63,952 nucleotides of DNA from Staphylococcus equorum (GCF_001747895.1 NZ_LNNB01000010.1:1-63952), one strand, 5' to 3'; counted from the first letter of the stretch, positions 52,545 through 61,993 are shown. Made by a program: numbers and translations. Notes: generated from the letters alone by a model not told the origin.

Positions 52545-54167
52545 TTGAAAAAGAATAAAGTAATGGATTGGACGACCTTTATAGGGTCTTCCGTAATTTT
52601 ATTAATTGCAGTAATTCCTATGATGGTTTTTCCAAAGGCCAGTCAAGATATTATTACGAAAATGAATGAAGCTGTTGTAAGTACAATTGGTTCAGTATAC
52701 TTATTTATTGGCTTAGCAATTTTAATATTTGTTTTGTACATTGCATTTGGAAAATATGGAAATGTGACATTAGGTAAAGCTACAGATAAACCTGAATTCA
52801 ATAATTTTAGTTGGGCAGCAATGCTGTTCTGTGCTGGTATTGCTTCAGATATTTTATATTGGGGCGTTATTGAATGGGCTTTTTACTATCAAGATCCGCC
52901 ACACGGTGGTGAAGGAATGACGGATAGTGCTTTAAACTACGCTACAATGTATGGCATGTTCCACTGGGGTCCTATCGCATGGGCAACATTTGTATTGCCA
53001 GCATTATGTATTGGTTATCTTATATTCGTGAAGAAAAAACCAGTCTTTAAAATCAGCCAAACGTTGAGACCTATTTTAAAAAGCCAAACAGATGGCTTTA
53101 TTGGACAAGTTACCGATATTATATTTATCTTCGGTTTACTTGGAGGCGCTGCAACATCACTCGCACTTGGCGTACCGATGATTACAGCAGGTATAGAAAG
53201 ATTGACCGGTTTAGACGGAGATAGTATGGTCATGCGTGGTGCGATTCTATTTATCATAACTGCACTTTTTGCATACAGTTCTTATTCTGGATTGAAAAAA
53301 GGCATAAAAGTGTTAAGTGATTGGAACGTTATTCTGTCATTTGTTTTACTTGGTTTTGTGCTGATTGTTGGCCCAACTGTGTTTATTATGGAAACAACTA
53401 TAACAGGTATGGGTAATATGGTGAAAAACTTCTTCCAAATGGCGACATGGATAGAACCATTCGGAGGTATCGGTGGACGTAAGGAAACGAACTTCCCACA
53501 AGATTGGACAATATTCTATTGGTCATGGTGGATTGTATATGCACCGTTTATTGGATTGTTTATTGCACGAATTTCTAAGGGACGAACTATGAAAGAAGTC
53601 GTTCTAGGTACGATAATATACGGTACTTTAGGCTGTATGTTATTCTTTGGTATTTTCGGTAACTATGCAGTTTATTTACAATTAACTGGAGCGTTTGATG
53701 TTGTTCAGAATTTAAACACGCATGGTACAGAAGCAACTATAATTGAAGTGTTGCATCAATTACCATTCCCTAACTTAGTTATTATTTTATTCTTACTTTC
53801 TGCGGTACTGTTCTTAGCAACGACTTTTGATTCTGGGTCTTATATTTTAGCAGCAGCATCTCAGAAAAAAGTGGTTGGAGAACCTTTGAAAGCAAACCGT
53901 TTATATTGGGCATTCGCTTTATGTTTATTACCATTTGCATTAATGCTTGTTGGTGGTGAGCGATCATTGGAAGTGTTGAAAACAGCTTCCTTACTTGCTA
54001 GTGTGCCAGTACTCATTGTCTTCGTCATGATGATGATCTCGTTCTTACGGACATTAAATGAGGATCGACTCAAACTTGAGCGCCGTGCGGATAAATATAA
54101 AGAAGTAGAACGACGCTCACTGAGAATTACACAGGTGAGAGAAAAGAAAAATGACGACAACTTATAG
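52545..54167 (+). CDS. cudT: BCCT-family choline transporter
   Basis: A 540-residue betaine/choline/carnitine transporter with about 12 helices. It shows the family motif DWTIFYWSWWIVYAPFIGLF (helix 8) and a tryptophan-rich substrate segment ILYWGVIEWAFYYQDPPHGG. It is predicted to import choline with a proton or sodium ion. I place the start at TTG 52545, preceded by GAGGGGTG; a frame from 52527 lacks a ribosome site. With a GbsR-like regulator, betaine aldehyde dehydrogenase and choline dehydrogenase next, the order matches S. xylosus cudTCAB. Confidence 0.9.
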   Translation: MKKNKVMDWTTFIGSSVILLIAVIPMMVFPKASQDIITKMNEAVVSTIGSVYLFIGLAILIFVLYIAFGKYGNVTLGKATDKPEFNNFSWAAMLFCAGIASDILYWGVIEWAFYYQDPPHGGEGMTDSALNYATMYGMFHWGPIAWATFVLPALCIGYLIFVKKKPVFKISQTLRPILKSQTDGFIGQVTDIIFIFGLLGGAATSLALGVPMITAGIERLTGLDGDSMVMRGAILFIITALFAYSSYSGLKKGIKVLSDWNVILSFVLLGFVLIVGPTVFIMETTITGMGNMVKNFFQMATWIEPFGGIGGRKETNFPQDWTIFYWSWWIVYAPFIGLFIARISKGRTMKEVVLGTIIYGTLGCMLFFGIFGNYAVYLQLTGAFDVVQNLNTHGTEATIIEVLHQLPFPNLVIILFLLSAVLFLATTFDSGSYILAAASQKKVVGEPLKANRLYWAFALCLLPFALMLVGGERSLEVLKTASLLASVPVLIVFVMMMISFLRTLNEDRLKLERRADKYKEVERRSLRITQVREKKNDDNL

Positions 54168-54180
54168 ATAAAAATATATA

Positions 54181-54228
54181 AAAAGCAGTGGAGCATCTAT
54201 GACGATAGATTGCTTCACTGTTTTTTTG
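54181..54228 (+). terminator. Terminator after cudT
   Basis: AAAAGCAGTGGAGCA and TGCTTCACTGTTTT pair with one mismatch; a seven-T run follows. Confidence 0.88.
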
Positions 54229-54343
54229 TAGTGAAAGATGGAAGTGGATTGTGACGTATCTGAAATTTTAAATGCGTATTTTTGCAACGCTTTTTCACTA
54301 AATGTATTGAAATCAATGAGAAAAGTGTATCTGGAAATGAAAA

Positions 54344-54388
54344 AAATGACAGCTAGATATCTAAAGTGAAATCTAACTGCCATTTTTC
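54344..54388. terminator. Terminator of cudC (bidirectional form)
   Basis: AAAAATGACAGCTAGAT and ATCTAACTGCCATTTTT make an imperfect stem with A/T runs on both sides. It lies just downstream of the minus-strand cudC stop. Confidence 0.75.
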
Positions 54389-54423
54389 GATTGTACAATT
54401 ACTCTGAAATAATGAAATAAGTG

Positions 54424-54975
54424 TTATTTCTTATTTTCTGGAATAGGGAAGTATTTAAATATTTCGCCACTTTCGATTGTTTGGCCCAAATTATCTAACC
54501 AATCATAGTAAGGCAATGTATCAATTAATTGTGCTTTGACTTCGCTAGCTTCTGTCTTTGTAGCTGCATCAGCATTTTTGTCATTGATGACCTTATCAAG
54601 GATAGCTACTGAATCATGAACAGCCTCAGAGTTAATTACAATTTCTCTTTTCCATTTGCGGGTAAAGAAGTTACTAAAGAAATTGAAAAAGTCTTTTTCA
54701 GCAATGAAATGTTGTTTTCTACTGCCACGTGTAAACTGTTGTTTGACAAGATCGAATTCTTGGAGTCTTTTAACTCCAGCGCTCATACTAGGTTTGCTCA
54801 TTTGTAGTTGTTCACGCATTTCATCTAACGTCATGCTGTCTTCAAAGAGCATAGTACCAAATAAATTACCCACACTTCTGTTAATCCCGTATAGGTCCAT
54901 CGTTTCACCAATTGCGTTGATGACGATATCTTTAGCTTCATCCAATTGCTTATCAGGGTTGTTTGAATGTACCAC
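54424..54975 (-). CDS. cudC: GbsR/MarR-family regulator of choline-betaine genes
   Basis: A 183-residue GbsR-type winged-helix repressor: DLYGINRSVGNLFGTMLFED, then SMTLDEMREQLQMSKPSMSA and GVKRLQEFDLVKQQFTRGSR at about residues 50-95. GbsR senses choline and represses choline import and oxidation genes. I place the start at GTG 54975, six bases after GGAGGTG; the long frame up to 55179 would overlap cudA and is unlikely. It is divergent from cudA and lies on the strand opposite to cudT. Its probable binding sites are the GTTAA-N8-TTAAC palindromes. Confidence 0.9.
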   Translation of the reverse strand: MVHSNNPDKQLDEAKDIVINAIGETMDLYGINRSVGNLFGTMLFEDSMTLDEMREQLQMSKPSMSAGVKRLQEFDLVKQQFTRGSRKQHFIAEKDFFNFFSNFFTRKWKREIVINSEAVHDSVAILDKVINDKNADAATKTEASEVKAQLIDTLPYYDWLDNLGQTIESGEIFKYFPIPENKK

Positions 54976-55137
54976 GATGTACACCTCCGATAAATTTTTA
55001 TACAAATTCAAGCTATTGATGATTAAGGAATTCAAAATAACTATATTTTTATAATTATACAAATCCATAACCAGCTTATAACTAAACTCGTTTGACACCC
55101 TTTCGATTACTATGCTAACATAAAGCTTGTAAAATTC

Positions 55138-55155
55138 GTTAAATAAAAATTTAAC
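55138..55155. promoter_or_regulatory. 18-bp inverted repeat, candidate CudC operator of cudA
   Basis: GTTAAATAAAAATTTAAC has perfect 7-bp arms around AAAA and ends 22 bp before the cudA start. It shares length and outer GTTAA/TTAAC words with the cudT palindrome. Confidence 0.65.
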
Positions 55156-55164
55156 AAACTTAAC
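55154..55164. promoter_or_regulatory. ACAAACTTAAC half-type site before cudA
   Basis: This is the exact inverse of GTTAAGTTTGT upstream of cudT. It overlaps the edge of the 18-bp inverted repeat by two bases and touches the cudA ribosome site. Confidence 0.45.
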
Positions 55165-55177
55165 GGAGGTAATTTTC

Positions 55178-56671
55178 ATGGAACTTTTAAATCAATTATC
55201 TCGTCGTCAATATATTGATGGTGAGTGGGTAAATAGCTCGAACGAAGAAACAAGAAAAATTATTAATCCATATAACCAAGAAGTCATTTTTGAAGTCGCA
55301 GAAGGTACTTCAGAAGATAGTGAACGTGCCATTTTAGCTGCAAGAAATGCATTTGAAGGCAGTGAATGGTCTCAAGAAACAAGTGAATCTAGAGGTAAAA
55401 AAGTAGGCGCAATTGCTGACTTAATCGTAGAACACCGTGAAGAATTAGCAAGACTTGAGACATTGGATACAGGTAAAACATTAGAAGAATCATATGCGGA
55501 CATGGACGACATTGCGAATGTATTTCATTATTTTGCTGGTTTAGCAGATAAAGATGGCGGCGAAATGATAGATTCACCAATTCCTAATACTGAAAGTAAA
55601 GTGATAAAAGAACCAGTAGGTGTTGTCACACAAATCACACCATGGAACTACCCTTTACTACAAGCTTCATGGAAGATTGCTCCGGCATTAGTTACAGGCT
55701 GTACGCTAGTTATGAAGCCAAGTGAAATCACACCGCTAACAACAATTCGTGTATTTGAATTGATGGAGGAAGTTGGCTTCCCTAAAGGTGTTATTAACTT
55801 AGTCTTAGGTAAAGGTTCTGAAGTAGGAGAGCCGTTATCATCTCATAAAGAAGTAGACCTAGTATCTTTTACAGGTGGCATTCAAACAGGGAAACATATT
55901 ATGAAACAAGCTGCTAACCACGTAACGAATGTTGCATTAGAGCTTGGTGGTAAAAATCCTAATATTATTTTTGATGATGCTGATTTTGATCTTGCAGTCG
56001 ATCAAGCTTTGAATGGTGGTTTTTTCCATGCAGGCCAAGTGTGTTCTGCAGGCGCAAGAATCTTAGTACACAACGATATCAAAGATAAATTCGAAACAGC
56101 TTTAGTTGAAAGAATTAAAAATATTAAATTAGGTGATGGATTTAATCCAGAAACTGAAATGGGTCCAGTTATCTCAGCTGAACACAGAGAAAAAATAGAA
56201 AAATATATGGAAGTTGCAAAATCAGAAAACGCAACGATTGCTATTGGTGGTAAAAAACCAGAACGTGAAGACTTACAAGATGGCTTCTTCTTTGAACCAA
56301 CTGTCATTACAGATTGTGATACTTCAATGCGTATTGTACAAGAAGAAGTATTTGGTCCAGTTGTAACGATTGAAGGCTTTTCAACAGAAGCAGAAGCAAT
56401 CGAACTAGCAAATGATTCAATTTATGGTTTAGCAGGTGGCGTATTCACTTCAGATATCGGTAAAGCTGAACGTGTTGTTAATAAATTGAAGATGGGTACA
56501 GTTTGGATTAATGACTTCCACCCATACTTTGCACAAGCACCATGGGGTGGTTACAAACAATCAGGTATTGGTAGAGAACTTGGTAAAGAAGGCTTAGCAG
56601 AATATCAAGTTGAGAAACATATTCTACGTAATACGAACCCAGAGCCAGTAAATTGGTTTGGTAAACAATAG
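55178..56671 (+). CDS. cudA: Betaine-aldehyde dehydrogenase
   Basis: A 497-residue NAD+-dependent aldehyde dehydrogenase with catalytic base E255 (ALELGGKNP), nucleophile C289 (HAGQVCSAG) and the loop FTGGIQTGKHIMKQA. It oxidises glycine betaine aldehyde to glycine betaine, the osmoprotectant. CGGAGG precedes the ATG. It is followed by choline dehydrogenase after 59 bp and preceded by the regulator's divergent promoter, matching the S. xylosus cud cluster (betB/gbsA in other genera). Confidence 0.93.
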   Translation: MELLNQLSRRQYIDGEWVNSSNEETRKIINPYNQEVIFEVAEGTSEDSERAILAARNAFEGSEWSQETSESRGKKVGAIADLIVEHREELARLETLDTGKTLEESYADMDDIANVFHYFAGLADKDGGEMIDSPIPNTESKVIKEPVGVVTQITPWNYPLLQASWKIAPALVTGCTLVMKPSEITPLTTIRVFELMEEVGFPKGVINLVLGKGSEVGEPLSSHKEVDLVSFTGGIQTGKHIMKQAANHVTNVALELGGKNPNIIFDDADFDLAVDQALNGGFFHAGQVCSAGARILVHNDIKDKFETALVERIKNIKLGDGFNPETEMGPVISAEHREKIEKYMEVAKSENATIAIGGKKPEREDLQDGFFFEPTVITDCDTSMRIVQEEVFGPVVTIEGFSTEAEAIELANDSIYGLAGGVFTSDIGKAERVVNKLKMGTVWINDFHPYFAQAPWGGYKQSGIGRELGKEGLAEYQVEKHILRNTNPEPVNWFGKQ

Positions 56672-56730
56672 GTAATTTACACACAAATATAAAATATTAA
56701 TAATTAAAAATTTAGGAGGTTTTATCAAAA

Positions 56731-58413
56731 ATGAAAAAATCATATGATTATATCATTATTGGTGGTGGGAGTGCCGGTTCGGTACTTGGTGGCCGTTTAA
56801 GTGAAGATGCTTCTAATGAAGTACTTGTATTAGAAGCTGGACGTAGTGACTATTCATGGGATTTATTAATCCAAATGCCAGCAGCATTAATGTATCCAGC
56901 AGGAAATAAACTATATGACTGGATTTATGAAACAAATGCAGAACCACATATGGATGGCCGTAAAGTTGGACATGCGCGTGGTAAAGTATTAGGTGGTTCA
57001 AGTTCAATTAACGGTATGATTTATCAACGTGGTAACCCATTAGACTATGAAAAATGGGCGCAACCAGAAGGCATGGAATCATGGGACTATGCCCATTGTT
57101 TACCATACTTTAAACGTTTGGAAACAACATTCGGTTCTACTAAAGATGATCAGTATCGTGGTCACCACGGTCCAATTAAATTAAGACGTGGACCTGCTAA
57201 AAACCCGTTATTCCAAGCATTTTTCAATGCTGGTGTTGACGCAGGTTATAATAAAACACCAGACGTTAATGGTTTCCGTCAAGAAGGCTTTGGACCTTTT
57301 GATAGTCAAGTGCATAATGGTAGACGTGTATCAGCGTCAAGAGCTTACTTGCATCCAGCTATGAAACGTAAAAACTTAGACGTACAAACGCGTGCATTTG
57401 TAACTAAATTAAATTTTGAAGGTAATAAAGTAACTGGTGTAACATTCAAGAAGAATGGTAAAGAACATACAGTGAATGCGAAAGAAGTTATTTTATCAGG
57501 TGGCGCAATTAACTCTCCACAATTATTACAATTATCTGGTATTGGTGATTCAGAACACCTACGTTCAGTTGGTGTTGAACCTCGTTTACATTTACCAGGC
57601 GTAGGAGAAAACTTTGAAGACCATTTAGAAGTATACGTACAACATGCATGTAAACAACCAGTTTCAATGCAACCCAGCCTTAATAAGTTGAAGATGCCAT
57701 TCATTGGCTTGCAATGGATTTTAGGTCGTAAAGGTGCAGCAGCATCTAACCACTTCGAAGGTGGCGGATTTGTACGTTCAAATGACGACGTAGATTATCC
57801 AAACTTAATGTTCCACTTCTTACCAATCGCAGTAAGATACGATGGTACGAAAGCACCACATGCTCATGGTTACCAAGTACACGTAGGTCCAATGTATTCT
57901 AACTCTCGTGGTTACTTGAAGATTAAATCTAAAGACCCATTTGAAAAACCAGATTTCGTATTTAACTACTTATCTACAGAAGAAGATAAACGCGAATGGG
58001 TTGAAGCTATCAAAGTAGCCAGAAACATCTTGTCTCAAAAATCTTTAGATCCATTTAATGGTGGAGAAATTTCTCCAGGACCTGAAGTACAAACAGATGA
58101 AGAAATTATTGAATGGGTTAAACGTGATGGTGAAACTGCATTACACCCATCATGTAGCTGTAGAATGGGCCCAGCATCAGACGAAATGTCAGTTGTTGAT
58201 CCTGAGACATTCAAAGTACATGGTATGGAAAACTTACGTGTTGTAGATGCCTCTGTAATGCCGCGCACTACAAACGGAAATATCCACTCACCGGTATTAA
58301 TGATGGCAGAAAAAGCATCAGACATTATCCGTGGTAAAAAACCTATGGAACCAGAAAACATTGATTTCTATCGTCATGGTGTACATGACAAAGATGCAGG
58401 AACAGTAAAATAA
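56731..58413 (+). CDS. cudB: Choline dehydrogenase
   Basis: A 560-residue FAD-dependent GMC oxidoreductase with the dinucleotide motif [15 protein letters not shown] (11-25), the GMC signature [20 protein letters not shown] (about 85-104) and the active-site histidines H472 ([10 protein letters not shown]) and the later [10 protein letters not shown]. It oxidises choline to betaine aldehyde, passing electrons to the respiratory chain. AGGAGG precedes the ATG. Length fits BetA-type enzymes. It is the last gene of the cud operon. Confidence 0.94.
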   Translation: MKKSYDYIIIGGGSAGSVLGGRLSEDASNEVLVLEAGRSDYSWDLLIQMPAALMYPAGNKLYDWIYETNAEPHMDGRKVGHARGKVLGGSSSINGMIYQRGNPLDYEKWAQPEGMESWDYAHCLPYFKRLETTFGSTKDDQYRGHHGPIKLRRGPAKNPLFQAFFNAGVDAGYNKTPDVNGFRQEGFGPFDSQVHNGRRVSASRAYLHPAMKRKNLDVQTRAFVTKLNFEGNKVTGVTFKKNGKEHTVNAKEVILSGGAINSPQLLQLSGIGDSEHLRSVGVEPRLHLPGVGENFEDHLEVYVQHACKQPVSMQPSLNKLKMPFIGLQWILGRKGAAASNHFEGGGFVRSNDDVDYPNLMFHFLPIAVRYDGTKAPHAHGYQVHVGPMYSNSRGYLKIKSKDPFEKPDFVFNYLSTEEDKREWVEAIKVARNILSQKSLDPFNGGEISPGPEVQTDEEIIEWVKRDGETALHPSCSCRMGPASDEMSVVDPETFKVHGMENLRVVDASVMPRTTNGNIHSPVLMMAEKASDIIRGKKPMEPENIDFYRHGVHDKDAGTVK

Positions 58414-58444
58414 AAGTAATGAACCAATCTATATAATTTAAAAA

Positions 58445-58496
58445 CAGCAACTGGTGAAGTCATAAATTTAATGATTTTCACCAGTTGCTTATTATT
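58445..58496 (+). terminator. Terminator after cudB
   Basis: AGCAACTGGTGAA / TTCACCAGTTGCT stem with a further paired TCAT/ATGA, followed by TATTATTT. Confidence 0.85.
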
Positions 58497-58543
58497 TATA
58501 GCTGTTAAAATGATGCTGCTTTAGAGTTGTAAATTACAAAGAG

Positions 58544-58561
58544 AACTATTGCACAATAGTT
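58544..58561. promoter_or_regulatory. AACTATTG-CA-CAATAGTT palindrome upstream of the SMR gene
   Basis: A perfect 8-2-8 inverted repeat about 105 bp before the SMR transporter start. It could be an operator for an unlinked repressor; no regulator is adjacent. Confidence 0.35.
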
Positions 58562-58665
58562 AAATAGGACTTTGATATTGATTAAATAGAAGTAGCGTGA
58601 TTGGTAAAAGCGTTAATATAAAAACGATTAACTTTCCAAGTGCTTCGATTTAGGGAAGGAGTATT

Positions 58666-58989
58666 ATGGCTTATTTATATTTATTGATTGCTATTATTAC
58701 TGAAGTAACAGGCACGGTTTCACTTAAGGCTTCTGAAGGCTTTAGTAAATTATACCCAAGTTTATCAGCAATCATCTCATTTATGATTTGTTTTTATTTT
58801 TTTAGTTTAGCTATGAAATATCTACCGTTAGGCTTAAGTTACGCCACTTGGGCTGGTTTGGGATTAGTACTAAGTACAGTACTCGCAGTCCTTTTATTTA
58901 ATGAAAATCTAAATCTCACAGGCATCATAGCAATCGTGTTTATACTCATAGGTATTGTATTGTTGAACACGATAGGTGTTTCAAAATAA
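58666..58989 (+). CDS. SMR multidrug efflux protein, QacC/EmrE-like
   Basis: A 107-residue four-helix small multidrug resistance protein that works as a dimer, exchanging protons for cationic drugs such as quaternary ammonium biocides. It has the essential glutamate E13 (ITEVTGT) and the aromatic residues Y59 and W62 (YATWAGLG). The sequence is strikingly close to staphylococcal QacC/Smr as I remember it (KASEGFSK, YATWAGLGLVLS), though clearly not identical. QacC is usually plasmid-borne; here no plasmid or mobile genes flank it. GGGAAGGAG precedes the ATG. Confidence 0.9.
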   Translation: MAYLYLLIAIITEVTGTVSLKASEGFSKLYPSLSAIISFMICFYFFSLAMKYLPLGLSYATWAGLGLVLSTVLAVLLFNENLNLTGIIAIVFILIGIVLLNTIGVSK

Positions 58990-59007
58990 GGAAGTATAGA
59001 TATTTTC

Positions 59008-59050
59008 ACTGTCGCCAAAAATGTATAACTTTTTGGTTGGCAGTTTTTTT
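59008..59050 (+). terminator. Terminator after the SMR gene
   Basis: ACTGTCGCCAAAAA and TTTTTGGTTGGCAGT pair with small mismatches, and a seven-T run follows. Confidence 0.85.
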
Positions 59051-59186
59051 ATGTTTTTCATAAATTTATAATGTGCATAATAGATAAGTTTTTATTGGAA
59101 GTTGTAATAGGTGTTTTTATGATGGGAATAAGGCTATTATAAACATAAGTTGATATAACAAATTTAAAGATGTGGGGTGCGGCAGA

Positions 59187-59762
59187 ATGGAAAATATTAA
59201 AGTACAAATGGTGAGAACACAGTTAGATGATATACCACAGTATGATGTGCCTAAAGGTTTTGTCATTAGGAAATTTCGTAAAGGCGATGAAAAATTATGG
59301 GCTTATATAGAAACGCTAGCAGGTGAGTTTACAACTGAGGAAATGGCATTAGAAAGGTTTGATAAAGAGTTTGGAGATCATGTAACAGAGATGGAACAAC
59401 GTTGTATCTTCATTGAAAATGAGAAGCAAGAAGTTGTGGGTACGACTACTGCATGGTATGGCTATTTAGGTGATGATAGTCAAATGATGGGGAGAATTCA
59501 TTGGGTTGGCATCATACCAGCATATCAAGGCAAAAAGTTATCTAAGCCATTACTTAGTGCAGCAATGAATATTTTAGCGTTACATCATAATAAAGCTTAT
59601 TTAACTTCACAAACGATAAGTTATAAAGCCATCAATATGTATCTTGAGTTTGGTTTTAAACCTGTACAATTAGACGATAATTATCACAGAGCTTGGCAGT
59701 TATTAGCTCAAAAATTAAATGAAAATAGGGGCGGGAATAAGCAATCAAAATTTGAAATTTGA
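59187..59762 (+). CDS. GNAT-family N-acetyltransferase with hairpin-encoded C-terminus
   Basis: A 191-residue acetyl-CoA-dependent acyltransferase. It has GFVIRKFRKGDEKLWAYIE, MGRIHWVGIIPAYQGKKLSK (motif A, CoA pyrophosphate loop) and TSQTISYKAINMYLEFGFKPVQ. The ATG at 59187 follows GGGGTG. The final eleven or so residues (RGGNKQSKFEI) are encoded inside the left arm and loop of a GC-rich hairpin, so the natural C-terminus was probably replaced when this element inserted. Substrate unknown. Confidence 0.83.
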   Translation: MENIKVQMVRTQLDDIPQYDVPKGFVIRKFRKGDEKLWAYIETLAGEFTTEEMALERFDKEFGDHVTEMEQRCIFIENEKQEVVGTTTAWYGYLGDDSQMMGRIHWVGIIPAYQGKKLSKPLLSAAMNILALHHNKAYLTSQTISYKAINMYLEFGFKPVQLDDNYHRAWQLLAQKLNENRGGNKQSKFEI

Positions 59763-59780
59763 TTGCTTATTCCCGCCCCA
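59729..59780. repeat. GC-rich hairpin element overlapping the GNAT 3' end
   Basis: The arms GGGGCGGGAATAAGCAATCA and TGATTGCTTATTCCCGCCCC are perfectly complementary and extend a few bases further with one bulge. It lacks a clear T-run. The AATCAAAATTT core matches the hairpins at 8082 and 9923, so this looks like a member of a dispersed hairpin family. Confidence 0.8.
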
Positions 59781-59802
59781 CAAGGCTAATTTAATAAAGG
59801 AA

Positions 59803-59826
59803 TACAAGCGCTGAAACGCTTGTATA
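59803..59826 (-). terminator. Hairpin after the minus-strand glycosyltransferase
   Basis: ATACAAGCG and CGCTTGTAT form a perfect 9-bp stem with a 6-nt loop just beyond the minus-strand stop. The T-run on that strand is weak (TCCTTTATT). Confidence 0.6.
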
Positions 59827-59830
59827 AAAA

Positions 59831-61993
59831 CTACTCGTCTTGTTGACCAGTAATTAAATCAGAAATTGCTTTAGACGATTTACCATCTTCTAATGAACAA
59901 AAGTCATTATAGAAAGTGTCGATTTTATCTTTGTAATCTACTTTTACCTGGTCTAAGTTTTTCAAATCATCAGCTAATTTATAAGCATCTTGATAAATTG
60001 GACCTGGTAAATCTTTATGATAATCAAGATAGAAACCACGTAAATCTTGACCGTATTTATCTAAATCATAAGCGAAAAAGAACTGTGGTCTTTTTAGTAC
60101 GCCGTAATCAAACATGACTGACGAATAATCTGTGATTAAACAATCTGAAATCAAGTATAATTCAGAGATGTCACTGTAATTTGAAACGTCAATTGCAAAC
60201 TCTTCATAACCTCTTAAATCGAGGGCATTAGAAATCAGGTAATGCATTCTTAATAAAATCACATATTCGTCACCTAATTGTTCCTGTAAGTTATCTAAGT
60301 CTATTTTCAAATCAAACAAGTATTTACCTTTTTTAACAAATTCATCATCTCTCCATGTAGGAGCGTACATAATCACTTTCTTATCTTCAGGTAAATTTAA
60401 GTTTTCTTTGATTTCTTGAAGATAGGCTTCGTCTTGTGAACGATTAACTAAAACGTCATTTCTAGGATAACCAATTTCTAGAATTTGTTCTGGATTCATC
60501 CAGAATGCTGTTTCAAATATTTTTGATGAATAAGCATTTGGTGAAACGAGATAATCCCAACGATTTGTTTCTTCTCTGAAGTTGCGTTTATAACGATCTG
60601 TTGTTGTTCCAGGCATACGAATGACTTTCATATCGTTTGCCAAGCGTTTTAATGGCGTACCGTGCCAAGTTTGGATATAGACTTGGTTAGGCTTTTTATT
60701 TAGAAACAGTGGGAGCCTAGCATTTGATACCCAATATTTTGCTCTAGAATAAGCATCATAGTATGCTTTAGAATTTTTTCGAACCTTTTTTGCTGGGCCT
60801 GGTATTTGTATGCTGTCAGGCTTTTTTAATACCCATATAAATTCATAATTCGGATGATGTTTCATCATATATTCATAAACATATTTAGGACTATCGCTGT
60901 AATTTTTACCACCAAAAGCTTCAAATACGATTGTTTTTGGATTAACTTTATTTTCAGAATCTGTCAATTGGTAAAGTGCACGATGTTTATTTTTTCTGCG
61001 TAAAACAACATTTTTAGCTAATCTTGCTTTATTTCTAAGCTGATTAATTTTAAATGCTGATTTTCTCTTATTAAACATAAGCATGAGTGCTTCAGCAATA
61101 AATAAAGGTTTTTCATTTTTGAAAATTGTAGGAAAGAGTTGTCTTGTAACGCTTGGTAATAACTCACTATTTTGTTCATATCTTTCAGGTGTTTTTCTCA
61201 ACGAAGGCTCAAACGAATATTTAAATAAACTTTTCATTTTATTTTTTATGAAACGTTTGTTTTCTTTTAAAGGTGCACGTTGGATAGAGTCTGAAAAACT
61301 ATAAACATAATCGTTGAAGACGATGCCGAAATCTTGTTTAGATAACCTTGGTTTTAAGAATGGGTCATAAACTTCGCCTTTGATATAAAATGGGAAGCGA
61401 CTCACACGTACAAAACCGTTTGAGTATTTTATGAAATCTAATATGAAAGACCAGTCAATAAAGACATCTAAGCCTTCATTAAATTGTAAATTATGTCCAC
61501 GTGCGATAGCCGTTTTAAAGACAATATTACATGCTGAATTTTTGCGTAAAAATTGATTTGATTTAGTTTTCGTATCTAAATAGTCTACACGCACTAAGTC
61601 TTGGTCTATATATTGTGGTATATCAAGTGTAAATGAATGTATTGGTGAAATAAGTGCGTCAAATTGATTTATTTTTTTCATATAAAATGCAAGTGCATAA
61701 GAAGCTAAATAATCATCTGAATCAATGAATATAAAATATGGTGCATCTACTTCTTGCATCGCAATATTTCTTGCATGTGCATGACCTGTATTTTGTTGTA
61801 AATCAATTTCTTTTATTGGTATATCCCAATTTGCAATACTTTGTGTTGCGATTGTTTTTGAATTATCAGTTGAACCATCATTAACTAAAATTAACTCAAA
61901 ATCTTGAAATCTTTGTTTTTTAAGACTATTTAAACATCTTTCTATATAGTCTTCTGAGTTGTAATAAGTCACTATGACAGATATAGACTTCAT
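59831..61993 (-). CDS. Bifunctional GT2 glycosyltransferase / CDP-glycerol glycerophosphotransferase
   Basis: A 720-residue two-domain enzyme. Residues 1-230 are a GT-A family 2 glycosyltransferase (ISVIVTYYNSEDYIERCLNS, LVNDGSTDNSK, FIDSDDY). Residues about 355-715 are a TagF/TarF-type CDP-glycerol glycerophosphotransferase (QTWHGTPLKRLANDMK, IMYAPTWRDDEF, DYSSVMFDYGVLKRPQFFF). It probably helps make a glycosylated poly(glycerol-phosphate) or related wall or capsular polymer at the membrane. There are no other teichoic acid genes in the window, so it acts with enzymes encoded elsewhere. Confidence 0.9.
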   Translation of the reverse strand: MKSISVIVTYYNSEDYIERCLNSLKKQRFQDFELILVNDGSTDNSKTIATQSIANWDIPIKEIDLQQNTGHAHARNIAMQEVDAPYFIFIDSDDYLASYALAFYMKKINQFDALISPIHSFTLDIPQYIDQDLVRVDYLDTKTKSNQFLRKNSACNIVFKTAIARGHNLQFNEGLDVFIDWSFILDFIKYSNGFVRVSRFPFYIKGEVYDPFLKPRLSKQDFGIVFNDYVYSFSDSIQRAPLKENKRFIKNKMKSLFKYSFEPSLRKTPERYEQNSELLPSVTRQLFPTIFKNEKPLFIAEALMLMFNKRKSAFKINQLRNKARLAKNVVLRRKNKHRALYQLTDSENKVNPKTIVFEAFGGKNYSDSPKYVYEYMMKHHPNYEFIWVLKKPDSIQIPGPAKKVRKNSKAYYDAYSRAKYWVSNARLPLFLNKKPNQVYIQTWHGTPLKRLANDMKVIRMPGTTTDRYKRNFREETNRWDYLVSPNAYSSKIFETAFWMNPEQILEIGYPRNDVLVNRSQDEAYLQEIKENLNLPEDKKVIMYAPTWRDDEFVKKGKYLFDLKIDLDNLQEQLGDEYVILLRMHYLISNALDLRGYEEFAIDVSNYSDISELYLISDCLITDYSSVMFDYGVLKRPQFFFAYDLDKYGQDLRGFYLDYHKDLPGPIYQDAYKLADDLKNLDQVKVDYKDKIDTFYNDFCSLEDGKSSKAISDLITGQQDE

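Noticed and set aside
54976..55179. Upstream extension of cudC overlapping the cudA start
   Set aside because: The extension has no ribosome site at its start and reads through the operator region. A GTG at 54975 behind GGAGGTG gives the normal GbsR length.
58414..58665. Possible guanidine riboswitch upstream of the SMR gene
   Set aside because: No paired ACGR-loop hairpins of the mini-ykkC type are seen; the pump is QacC/EmrE-like, not the guanidine exporter type.
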